Part shown: piece by piece, positions 56,473-64,000 of the stretch | Numbering within the stretch: the first letter of the stretch is position 1 | Layout of the letters: each line of letters opens with the position of its first letter | Assembly: GCA_028820655.1 (NCBI GenBank) | Contig: JAPPIK010000054.1 | Coordinates: forward strand, 1 to 64,000 | From: Candidatus Poribacteria bacterium | GTDB lineage: Bacteria > Poribacteria > WGA-4E > JAJDTR01 | Direction of reading: 5' to 3' | Length of the DNA: 64,000 nt | Translations under genes and position numbers: made by a program | Notes under the pieces: generated by a model | The model's input: the letters and a program-made list of their open reading frames with translations, nothing else | What the model was told of the DNA's origin: nothing | Database searches by the model: none

Positions 56473-57075
56473 TTATAGGCCTCCGCCACGGGGGGCAGTA
56501 CTATAATTGACCGTTTGTAAGATAAAATTTTGCTGAGTGCGCTGTGGGCGCCATTCCAAGACCTCCCTTCCAAAAAAACCTCCACTGCCAAAATCTAACG
56601 GGACATGAACTTGATGCACTGGCACAGGCAGTAGTCCATGATCATCGATTTTGTCCGCGGGTTGATAGGTCGGGTTGGAATTGGCTTGGATTACAACGCT
56701 GGGAGGGGAGGATTGGTGTTCATTCGGGCTCTTCTGGTAAAAGTATGCGCTAATCAATACAACGAATAAGGCTGTCGCGAATCCACTAAACGCCCACCCG
56801 GGCCGCGACCGTAGGGAAGCAAGGACTTGATGCCAAACCGAAGTCCTTCCAACATCAAGATTATCAACTCTTGACCGCACGGACTGGTCAAAATCCGATG
56901 AAGGTTCAATACGGGGCAGTTGATGTAGTAGGTTTAACGATTTACGAAACAGCGCAAATTCACTGCTGCACGATCCACAATTGACAAGATGTGCTTCAAA
57001 ATCTTTTATTGTCTGGTAATCCAGTTCGTCTTCAAGGTATGCGGAGAAGTGCTCTTCTGCAATTAAGCAATTCAT
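56473..57075 (-). CDS. Anti-sigma factor with zinc finger (zf-HC2)
   Basis: The 200-aa protein has the ZAS motif H29-x3-C33-x2-C36 in FEAHLVNCGSCSSEF, one transmembrane helix (about residues 92-112, PGWAFSGFATALFVVLISAY), and a low-complexity periplasmic tail. It should bind and hold the sigma factor encoded just upstream. Its ATG overlaps the sigma stop (ATGA), the standard arrangement for a sigma/anti-sigma pair. Confidence 0.93.
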   Translation of the reverse strand: MNCLIAEEHFSAYLEDELDYQTIKDFEAHLVNCGSCSSEFALFRKSLNLLHQLPRIEPSSDFDQSVRSRVDNLDVGRTSVWHQVLASLRSRPGWAFSGFATALFVVLISAYFYQKSPNEHQSSPPSVVIQANSNPTYQPADKIDDHGLLPVPVHQVHVPLDFGSGGFFGREVLEWRPQRTQQNFILQTVNYSTAPRGGGL

Positions 57076-57680
57076 AATGATTCCACGAAACTCCTCAATT
57101 TGTCTTTGAGCATTAACCTTGCACGATTAATCCGCGACTTGGTTGTGCCCAGCGGTAAGTTCAAAACCTCACTGATCTCTTCGTAGCTCAGCCCTTGCAA
57201 ATCACGGAGTGAAACTGGTAATCGATATCGTTCAGGTAGTTCTGCAATAGCATTTTGTACGGTACGTTTTAACTCCTTTCGTTCTAATTCTATATCGGGT
57301 TGGAACGCAGAATCTGCGGGAGCGGTAGCAATTAAATCTTCCGCCCCCGCGTGGCCGAGATTTTCATCGTTCGTTCCAACATTATCTACAAAGAATCGGC
57401 CGCGTCTTCCTCGATTGCGTAGTTCATTTTTACAAAGGTTCGACGCTATGTGATACATCCAAGTACTGAATTTGGCTGTACCCGCTTTGTATCGGCTTGA
57501 CGCCTTAAACATGCGAACAAACGTCTCTTGCGCCAAGTCTTCCGCTGAATCTTGATTGCCGCCAATGAAGTGAGCGATGAAATTCACAAGAGCAACACGG
57601 TGGCGCCGTACAATAAGATTGAAAGCGTCCACATCACCTTTTCGAAAGCGTTTCATCAATTCATCGTCGAGTTCAGGCAT
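57072..57680 (-). CDS. ECF RNA polymerase sigma factor
   Basis: Sigma factor of 202 aa. Region 2 includes SAEDLAQETFVRMFKASSRY and TWMYHIASNLCKNELR. Region 4 includes LPERYRLPVSLRDLQGLSYE and VLNLPLGTTKSRINRARLML. It resembles the RpoE/SigW group that controls envelope stress. ATG 57680 is used, with GGAGG seven bases upstream. It heads a three-gene operon with the anti-sigma and the HtrA-like protein. Autoregulation is likely but no promoter was identified with confidence. Confidence 0.95.
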   Translation of the reverse strand: MPELDDELMKRFRKGDVDAFNLIVRRHRVALVNFIAHFIGGNQDSAEDLAQETFVRMFKASSRYKAGTAKFSTWMYHIASNLCKNELRNRGRRGRFFVDNVGTNDENLGHAGAEDLIATAPADSAFQPDIELERKELKRTVQNAIAELPERYRLPVSLRDLQGLSYEEISEVLNLPLGTTKSRINRARLMLKDKLRSFVESL

Positions 57681-58284
57681 AATCAATCCTCCGCGACTTC
57701 TCCCGATTAACACACTTGCGGATGCGGAAGGTTGCAAATTTTATTTGTCGAATTCCAAATAAACAGTTTTGTTCTGCGGTAGGTTCGGTTTCCTTCCCGC
57801 ACCGGAATCTTCCCTGTCTCGTAGATGGGGTTAGAATGGAACCTCTCTCGGAATTTCCAATTTCAATCCTGGTTGAGTCGATTGATCGCTTGTTTTTACG
57901 TGCTTAATATCAGTTAATCGAACGTACCGAAATATGTGTAAGCACGAAGTGAATAGACTATGACCCAAATTGCGGCTATTTCGTAATGCAAATCGTCGGT
58001 TTGCGAATCACACGCACCATATAACAGTAGTGCAACACAAAGGCGGCAACCCACGTAATTTACTCAGCGGCAGAGAACCTACGGCGCCAAAAACGCTCGC
58101 GGGGTGAATTTTTTATCGGGGTTTGCTAGCGTCTTCAGATCTCTGTCGCACTCCCAGATCGATCACCTGACCTTTTCGTTAGTTTGGACTGTCATCTTTC
58201 ATGTCTTTGCGGGATTGAATATCCCGCTCGTTGTTCTCTCACTTCATCCCACGCTGCTGTAGCCTCCGAGCATACTGTTCACGA
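57681..58284. other. Intergenic region with one family-B-like repeat
   Basis: About 600 bp between the sigma operon and rarA. It holds a degenerate family-B repeat near 57777-57813 (CGGTAGGTTCGGTTTCCTTC, then CCGCACCGG). The sigma operon promoter must lie in the left part. No gene or RNA was recognised. Confidence 0.5.
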
Positions 58285-59613
58285 TTAGTCATCGGACGTT
58301 TTTCGAATCTCCTTCAAATGTTCTTGTATCTGGCGCTCCGCACCGATATCCGTAGGTTTGTAATACGTTTTTCCTTGTAATGCTTCAGGAAGGTGTTCTT
58401 GGTTCGTTACGTGACCGGGAAAATCGTGTGCATACTTGTATCCCTCTCCGTAGTTCAAGTCGCGCATTAGCTGCGTTGGTGCGTTTCTCAGGTGCAGCGG
58501 CACCGGATAAGCAGGTTCTTCGCGCACGTCTTTTTGAGCCGCGAGCAGTGCCATGCACGCTGCATTGCTTTTGCGGGCACATGCCAAATACACCGCAGCA
58601 TGGGCCAAGTTCAACTGCGCCTCCGGGAGACCGACGAACTCAACCGCTCTTGCTGCGGCGTCTGCGACCAACAGCGCCTGCGCATCCGCGTTGCCCACAT
58701 CCTCGGAAGCCAGTATCACCATGCGGCGCGCGATGAAACGGGGATCTTCTCCACCCTCCAACAATCGAGCCAACCAGTAAACGGCAGCGTCGGGATCGGA
58801 GCCTCGCACACTCTTGATGAACGCAGAAATCAGGTTGTAATGTTCGTCACCCGCCTTGTCGTGGCGTAACAAGCGTTTCTGCACAGCCGTGTGAACAATG
58901 TCCGCATCCAGATTCCGGCGGTGATCCTCGTCAGGTTTGCACATTTGCACCGCGAGTTCCAATGCATTGAGTGCGAGTCGGATGTCGCCATCGGCTATGC
59001 GGGTAAGCAAATCTATAGCGTCCTCGGAGAGTTCGGCTCCATACTCGCCAAGTCCGCGTTCTCCGTCTGAAACAGCACGATTAACCAAGTGGCGAAGATG
59101 GTTGGTTTCCAGCGGTTGAAACACGTAGACCTGCATGCGCGAGAGTAGGGGCGCATTGACCTCAAAGGAGGGGTTCTCCGTCGTCGCGCCGATTAACACA
59201 AGTGTGCCGTTCTCAACAAATGAGAGAAGGAAATCTTGTTGCGCCTTGTTGAAGCGATGGATCTCATCCAGAAACAGAATGGTGCGCTGAATGTTGTATC
59301 GCAGGCGCTCTTCGGCTTCGGCAATCCGTTTGCGCAGTTCCGGCACCCCGCTTGTGCTTGCATTGAGGGGTTCAAAGTGTGCCGAGGTGTGTCGCGCAAT
59401 GAGATGAGCCAACGTTGTCTTTCCGCAGCCCGGCGGTCCCCAGAAAATACATGAAGACACCGTATCCTCTTCAATCGCTATACGAAGAGGACGATCCCTG
59501 CCCAGCAAATGCTCCTGCCCGACGAATTGGTCAAGTGACTCGGGACGCATTCGATGCGCCAACGGGGCAATCTGTTTCATCGCATCTTGATAGTTCTGTT
59601 CGAAAAGATTCAT
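58285..59613 (-). CDS. rarA: Replication-associated recombination protein RarA (MgsA)
   Basis: AAA+ ATPase of 442 aa acting at stalled replication forks. The N-terminal NLFEQ and [20 protein letters not shown] are typical. Walker A is [17 protein letters not shown], Walker [18 protein letters not shown], sensor 1 [14 protein letters not shown], and the C-terminal clamp region contains [20 protein letters not shown] and [20 protein letters not shown]. All motifs of an active ATPase are intact and the length is standard. It stands alone on the minus strand. Confidence 0.97.
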   Translation of the reverse strand: MNLFEQNYQDAMKQIAPLAHRMRPESLDQFVGQEHLLGRDRPLRIAIEEDTVSSCIFWGPPGCGKTTLAHLIARHTSAHFEPLNASTSGVPELRKRIAEAEERLRYNIQRTILFLDEIHRFNKAQQDFLLSFVENGTLVLIGATTENPSFEVNAPLLSRMQVYVFQPLETNHLRHLVNRAVSDGERGLGEYGAELSEDAIDLLTRIADGDIRLALNALELAVQMCKPDEDHRRNLDADIVHTAVQKRLLRHDKAGDEHYNLISAFIKSVRGSDPDAAVYWLARLLEGGEDPRFIARRMVILASEDVGNADAQALLVADAAARAVEFVGLPEAQLNLAHAAVYLACARKSNAACMALLAAQKDVREEPAYPVPLHLRNAPTQLMRDLNYGEGYKYAHDFPGHVTNQEHLPEALQGKTYYKPTDIGAERQIQEHLKEIRKTSDD

Positions 59614-59664
59614 GATAACTATCTTCGGTGTTCGGTGAAATCTCCGCCATCTCCGGGGCAGCGT

Positions 59665-60669
59665 TCAATCGGGCTTTCGAGCCACTAGAAGACTGGGACC
59701 GCCTTCGAGAAGTGTCCGTTGAACTTCGCTAAAGCCGGCTTCTTCCAACCATTCGTAGTATTCACCCACAGTATACGCTTGCCCAATCTCATAGATATTC
59801 AAGAAGACAAGATTGAACACCGCTGTTTCCCGCGGCGCCGACCGCGAGTCGTCCAATATGTGCGCCAGGAAGCAGACTGTGCCTCCGGGTTCAACGACAC
59901 TACTAACATTTTTCAGGGCTTTCCGTATCTCGGCCGGCGAGAGGGTTTGAGTAAATGCTTTCAATACCGCAAGATCGTATCTGCCGGTTAACGCTTCATT
60001 CACGACATCTGCCGTCAGTACGCGAAGTCTATCTCTGGCGCTTGACTCGTTAACGAATTGTTGAGTGAAGGGGGTTACGGTGGGAAGGTCCACTATGGTC
60101 GCACGGATGTGATGGTATACCTCCGCCGCCGCAATTGCAACGCCGCCGGAACCGCCGCCAACGTCTAGCATTCTACGACAGGAGGAAAAATCACACCTCG
60201 ATGCAAGATCGCGTCCCGCAGCCAATGCCCCGGGGTGGAGTTTTCGGAAGAACCGTTCCAAGTCTTCCGCCGGCATGTTTTTGTAGTCATGAAAAGCTTG
60301 CGGGAATCCGGTCCGTACCGAATCCGCCGTCTTGAGCACCGTTTCAAGCAGATGCGCCCACAAATCAATATCGCGTCCGCCATCAATATAGTCTGGCTCG
60401 CCTCGCACCAAGAAGCGATTCGCTTCACGGGTGTTAGAAAACCGACCGTCGTCCACGGTCAATACCCCTGCGGCAACAAGCGCGTATAGGAGCAATTCCA
60501 GTTTCGACGTATCAACCCCAAGAACCTCGGCGATGGATTCAGCGCTCAAGGGCGAATCTTTGAGCGGAGTGAAGAGATCGAGTTGCCGTCCTGCCAATAG
60601 CGCCAAGGCCGGCAAGATTGCGTTGTCGTATCCTTCAATCGTGTTGGGGCTAGGCGAAACATTAGACAT
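59665..60669 (-). CDS. Class I SAM-dependent O-methyltransferase (plant-type dimerisation domain)
   Basis: The 334-aa protein has an N-terminal winged-helix dimerisation domain (LDLFTPLKDSPLSAESIAEV) followed by a Rossmann methyltransferase with MLDVGGGSGGVAIAAAEVYH (motif I) and ATIVDLPTV (motif II). This is the O-methyltransferase/hydroxyneurosporene methylase group. No clear catalytic His was identified by eye, and the substrate is unknown. It is 22 bp upstream of the symporter stop in head-to-tail order but separated in function, so operon membership is unclear. Confidence 0.9.
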   Translation of the reverse strand: MSNVSPSPNTIEGYDNAILPALALLAGRQLDLFTPLKDSPLSAESIAEVLGVDTSKLELLLYALVAAGVLTVDDGRFSNTREANRFLVRGEPDYIDGGRDIDLWAHLLETVLKTADSVRTGFPQAFHDYKNMPAEDLERFFRKLHPGALAAGRDLASRCDFSSCRRMLDVGGGSGGVAIAAAEVYHHIRATIVDLPTVTPFTQQFVNESSARDRLRVLTADVVNEALTGRYDLAVLKAFTQTLSPAEIRKALKNVSSVVEPGGTVCFLAHILDDSRSAPRETAVFNLVFLNIYEIGQAYTVGEYYEWLEEAGFSEVQRTLLEGGPSLLVARKPD

Positions 60670-60691
60670 TAGATCGATTCAGTTTATTCGC

Positions 60692-62479
60692 TTAAACGGA
60701 CAGTTCGCGCGCCTCGCCGGCACCCCGTGGAACGCGAATATCCTCAACCAATTCCTGAATCTCAGTCGGAGGCGGAGGGGTTAAAGCCGAGACTGTGATT
60801 GACACCATAAAATTGAGTATCATCCCCAATATTCCAATTCCTTCCGGGGATATACCGAACCACCAATGATCGGGCGAATTCATATCCGGACGAATGAACT
60901 TGAAGAATATGATATAACCGGCGGTGAAGGTAATCCCGACAATCATGCCGCTAATGGCGCCGAACTTATTCATCCGTTTAGAGAAAATACCCATCACAAT
61001 GGCAGGGAAGAAAGACGCCGCCGCCAGTCCAAAGGCAAATGCGACAACTTGTCCCACAAACCCGGGTGGATTGATACCGAAGTAACCCGCGATACAAACC
61101 GCCACTCCCGCGGCGATACGTGCGGCAATCAGTTCCTCTTTTTCGCTAATTCTCGGGCGAATCTCACGTTTGAGCAAGTCATGCGCGATCGACGTAGAGA
61201 TCACAAGCAGCAATCCCGCGGCCGTGGACAGCGCAGCCGCCAAGCCGCCTGCCGCGACCAAACCCACAATCCAGTTGGGCAGTTTGGCAATTTCAGGGTT
61301 TGCGAGCACCATAATATCTCTGTCTACGTAAAGTTCGTTCGTTGTATCGGGATTGGCGTTCGTAACGATGCGTTCGCCGGATGCCCCTCTGCCATCTCCA
61401 AAGATCGGCTTATTTCCGTCAATTGCAGAGCCTGCTACGTACTGCACCTTACCGTCGGAATTCTTATCCGCCCAAGCCAATAAACCCGTTTCCTCCCAGT
61501 TCTTGAACCAATCCGGAATACCCAGATAACTCTTCTCCGAAACGGTATTCAGCAAATTCGTTCTCGCAAACGCAGCTACGGCGGGGGCAGTCGTGTAGAG
61601 GAGGGCAATGAAAAAAAGTGCCCATCCCGCCGAACTGCGCGCGGCGGCGACCCTGGGAACCGTATAGAAGCGGACGATGACGTGTGGCAGCCCCGCCGTG
61701 CCGACCATGAGCGCCGCCGTGATGCAGAACACATCTATCGTAGCCTTACTGCCGTCGGTGTATAGATGGAACCCTAAATCGCGACTCAGGCCATTCAATC
61801 TATCAAGCAGCAATTGTCCCGATCCGTCCGCTAAAGTTCCGCCAAAACCGAGTTGGGGAATGATGTTCCCCGTCATTAGCAGGGAGATGAATATCGCCGG
61901 CACAAGATAGGCGAAGATTAGCACGCAGTATTGCGCGACCTGTGTATAGGTTATGCCTTTCATGCCGCCCAACACGGCGTAAAAGAACACGATACCCATG
62001 CCAATCAGAACGCCCGACGTAATTTCGACATTGAGGAATCGCGAAAATACGATCCCGACGCCGCGCATTTGCCCCGCGACGTAGGTGAACGACACAAAAA
62101 TGGCGCAGATTACCGCGACTACCCGCGCGGCTCTTGAGTAATATCTATCACCGACAAAGTCCGGAACGGTGAATTTGCCGAACTTTCGCAGGTACGGCGC
62201 CAGAAGCAGTGCGAGCAGCACGTAGCCGCCCGTCCAGCCCATAAGATAGACGGAACCGTCCCGTCCCATGAACGATATGAGCCCCGCCATAGAGATGAAC
62301 GATGCGGCGCTCATCCAATCGGCGGCGGTCGCCATGCCGTTTACCACCGGACGCACACTGCTGCCCGCAACGTAGAACTCGCCCGTTGAACTCGCCCTTG
62401 ACCAGACCGCCACGCCGATGTACAGCGCGAAAGACAACCCAACCATCACGAATGTCCAGGCTTGTACGGTCATAATCAA
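60692..62479 (-). CDS. Sodium:solute symporter (ActP/VC_2705-type)
   Basis: Integral membrane protein of about 595 aa with roughly 13 helices of the SSS fold. It has AADWMSAASFISMAGLISFM in the first cytosolic loop, typical of acetate/short-chain carboxylate carriers. An insertion of about 75 residues (residues 310-390, KYLxx...NKPIFGDGRGASGE) lies outside the core. It is paired with the DUF4212 protein upstream with overlapping stop/start. TTG 62479 (after GAGGAG) or ATG 62473 could be the start. The solute is unproven. Confidence 0.93.
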   Translation of the reverse strand: MIMTVQAWTFVMVGLSFALYIGVAVWSRASSTGEFYVAGSSVRPVVNGMATAADWMSAASFISMAGLISFMGRDGSVYLMGWTGGYVLLALLLAPYLRKFGKFTVPDFVGDRYYSRAARVVAVICAIFVSFTYVAGQMRGVGIVFSRFLNVEITSGVLIGMGIVFFYAVLGGMKGITYTQVAQYCVLIFAYLVPAIFISLLMTGNIIPQLGFGGTLADGSGQLLLDRLNGLSRDLGFHLYTDGSKATIDVFCITAALMVGTAGLPHVIVRFYTVPRVAAARSSAGWALFFIALLYTTAPAVAAFARTNLLNTVSEKSYLGIPDWFKNWEETGLLAWADKNSDGKVQYVAGSAIDGNKPIFGDGRGASGERIVTNANPDTTNELYVDRDIMVLANPEIAKLPNWIVGLVAAGGLAAALSTAAGLLLVISTSIAHDLLKREIRPRISEKEELIAARIAAGVAVCIAGYFGINPPGFVGQVVAFAFGLAAASFFPAIVMGIFSKRMNKFGAISGMIVGITFTAGYIIFFKFIRPDMNSPDHWWFGISPEGIGILGMILNFMVSITVSALTPPPPTEIQELVEDIRVPRGAGEARELSV

Positions 62480-62751
62480 CGCGGCTCCTCCTCGTCTACA
62501 TCGTGTCTCTTATCCAGACGATTCATCAACTTGACATAGACGAATATCAGGAGGACAAAGATGAAAATCGACCCTTGTTGGGCAAACCAAAAGCCTAGCC
62601 GAAATCCGCCAATCTTGATCTGGTCGAGGAAGTCGACAAACAGTATCGCACAACCGTACGACACGATGAACCATACAGCCAACAGACTCGCCAGATAGTG
62701 GAGATTTTTACGCCAATATGCCCGCTTTTTTTCATTTTGGTTTACTGTCAC
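62476..62751 (-). CDS. DUF4212 small symporter subunit
   Basis: The 91-aa protein has two transmembrane helices (about residues 20-40 and 53-72) with YWRKNLHYLASLLAVWFIVS and GFRLGFWFAQQGSIFIFVLL, the standard DUF4212 sequence. It always accompanies VC_2705-type sodium/solute symporters and is thought to be a structural partner. The GTG start at 62751 is weakly supported. Its TGA (62476-62478) overlaps the symporter start. Confidence 0.95.
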   Translation of the reverse strand: MTVNQNEKKRAYWRKNLHYLASLLAVWFIVSYGCAILFVDFLDQIKIGGFRLGFWFAQQGSIFIFVLLIFVYVKLMNRLDKRHDVDEEEPR

Positions 62752-63440
62752 GGTAATACCTCAAGCTACGGGTGCTCCCGTTCAGATTACGTACACTCTA
62801 AAAGTCATTCTATCACGGGCAATTGCACCTATCAACAGAAAAATTGGGGCATTTGTGCAGCGCGACTTTGCCACGCAGTGGTTGTTGACAGACGGACGCT
62901 TGAGAGGTAAAATGAGAGTCATTCTTTTTTAACCCACTTCGTGCGTACATAGATACGGCTTGGCTCGACTCAATACATATAATCAGCAGAATTGACGGTG
63001 CTCATCACGAGTTCAAGCGGAATGAAAGACGCTCTTGCCTTTTTCGCTTTTAGTCCGTAATTGATTAAGTCACTAGCTGTTTCTAAGATAATTCAACCTG
63101 TAAATATTACTATCGCACTAGGATCTCTATCGGATTCGATATTCGCGAATTTAATTTATCAACTCGCTTTTTCCCCGCTGAGGCTTAAGTGTGTGAGGTT
63201 TCGACGTTTCCTCATCTCGTTCGCCCTTTTGCGCTTACATGAATTGATGCAAATAGCAAAAAATCCGCTTTCCCACAATTGCTAATGGTCTTTATCTTTA
63301 AGAGACACCTGGGTTTCAAGATTGACTAGACGTCAAACCACCTCGTTTGTCCAGATATGAACTTGTGAAGAAGCTTTTTGGCTTCGAATGCCTCAATTAT
63401 ATCTGCGACAATTCCTCTAGAAGCAAGCCAATAAACCTCA
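62752..63440. other. Intergenic region, nothing recognised
   Basis: About 690 bp of AT-rich DNA between divergent genes. A short frame beginning near 63061 lacks recognisable motifs. Promoters for the symporter operon and the next gene should lie here. Confidence 0.4.
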
Positions 63441-64000
63441 ATGCGAATCGTCGGCCCCAAACCTCAAATCGCAGTTTTACCAACTCTAAAAACCTCGCGT
63501 CCACCTGATGCATATTTGAACCTACTCACGCAGGATGAGCAGGAATTTAGGGAGTATGTTCAACAGGTTGAGTCGCAACCAGCATTTCGGCGCCTGGTTG
63601 AATCGGGGAATTTGCGGAAAATAAACTTCAAGGGACGCATTCCTCGGCATCTCTACGAGGAATTCCAAGATCAGCAGTTCGTGGAATTTATGAACGAGTT
63701 TGAGATTGAAGCGCGCGCCGATTGGCAGACCGACTTCTTCCGAGAAGATGCCCGGCGGAACGTGAAGGAGCTCGCCCTAAAATACCGCGTTCCGCGAGGC
63801 AGACTCATTCATGCCCTCGAATACTGCCGATATCTCAAGCACGCGTGGGCGGGCGATAAGGATACGCGGGACAACTACATGCGGCTCGACGATCCGGATT
63901 TCCGGGAACCACCGACATCACAGGAATTTCTCAATTCAGAAAAGCCTTACGAAGCCCTCTCCGAGTTGATGGAGGCGTATGAGATTTCGCAATCCGAGTT
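63441..64000 (+). CDS. Unrecognised protein, N-terminal part (continues beyond the window)
   Basis: An uninterrupted frame of at least 186 codons runs from ATG 63441 to the window end. An in-frame stop lies at 63432, so this ATG is the earliest. Codon use and hydrophilic, acidic composition look coding. Segments such as LTQDEQEFREYVQQVESQPA and DARRNVKELALKYRVPRGRL suggest a helical protein; the latter could be a helix-turn-helix. I do not recognise the family. Confidence 0.75.
   Translation, partial: MRIVGPKPQIAVLPTLKTSRPPDAYLNLLTQDEQEFREYVQQVESQPAFRRLVESGNLRKINFKGRIPRHLYEEFQDQQFVEFMNEFEIEARADWQTDFFREDARRNVKELALKYRVPRGRLIHALEYCRYLKHAWAGDKDTRDNYMRLDDPDFREPPTSQEFLNSEKPYEALSELMEAYEISQSE

Noticed and set aside
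57681-57760. ECF-type promoter in front of the sigma operon (GCAACCTT-like element)
   Set aside because: A GGAAC-like -35 can be forced at two positions, but no matching -10 at good spacing repeats elsewhere, so the call would be a guess.

Overview
The window is 64 kb of a bacterial chromosome, probably from a Candidatus Poribacteria-like or similar uncultured Gram-negative lineage. That assignment is an inference from memory of the dispersed repeat style (a short palindrome 'TAGGAGCGACCTCC..GGTCGCGA'), the secreted HEAT proteins, the M56/BlaR1 sensors with long periplasmic tails, and ECF sigma factors fused to beta-propellers. No rRNA or other marker gene is present to confirm it. Signal peptides, an ECF sigma/anti-sigma/HtrA operon and a bacterial alpha-2-macroglobulin point to an envelope with a periplasm.

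Layout. 1-532: five minus-strand tRNA genes (Lys partial, Arg, His, Arg, Pro). 830-6776: DUF58 protein, D-Ala-D-Ala ligase, macrodomain protein, MFS transporter, tRNA-Leu(CAG) and a homocysteine S-methyltransferase family enzyme. 7003-16547 (minus): three tandem secreted HEAT-repeat paralogues (one with an in-frame TAG), a membrane endonuclease/exonuclease/phosphatase protein, and a 1,795-codon alpha-2-macroglobulin. In that gene the thioester cysteine codon of the YPYG-C-x-E-Q motif is TGA, followed at SECIS distance by a hairpin with a GGUCUU loop. 16548-20242: repeat-rich DNA around fabV and a RidA gene. 20243-22617: tRNA-Leu(CAA), then HepT/MntA, a RelE/ParE-type pair and a type III methylase remnant. 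23053-33187: a sugar isomerase, a 2-hydroxyacid dehydrogenase, and two glnD paralogues bracketing two paralogous one-helix coiled-coil membrane proteins plus a MITE-like element. 33224-40772: ABC ATPase, alcohol-dehydrogenase-like reductase, ceramidase-like protein, ECF sigma-beta-propeller fusion (in-frame TAG) and a small nucleotidyltransferase-like gene. 40831-45304 (minus): GntR/ABC operon with an operator over its promoter. 45541-53736: a BlaI repressor and two giant M56 sensors, the second broken by a TAG and a 19-bp tandem duplication. 53729-54780: a tyrosine recombinase behind repeats that form a dif-like site. 55370-57680 (minus): sigma/anti-sigma/HtrA operon in which the HtrA protein lacks the catalytic His. 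58285-62751 (minus): rarA, a methyltransferase and a sodium:solute symporter with its DUF4212 partner. 63441-64000: an unrecognised gene running off the end.

Most striking: the candidate selenocysteine alpha-2-macroglobulin. Also notable are the envelope sensors built from enzyme domains that have lost catalytic residues, the dif-like recombinase site, and several layers of small dispersed and nested repeats. Nothing was computed beyond hand reading. Family names rest on recognised motifs, and no database search was run.
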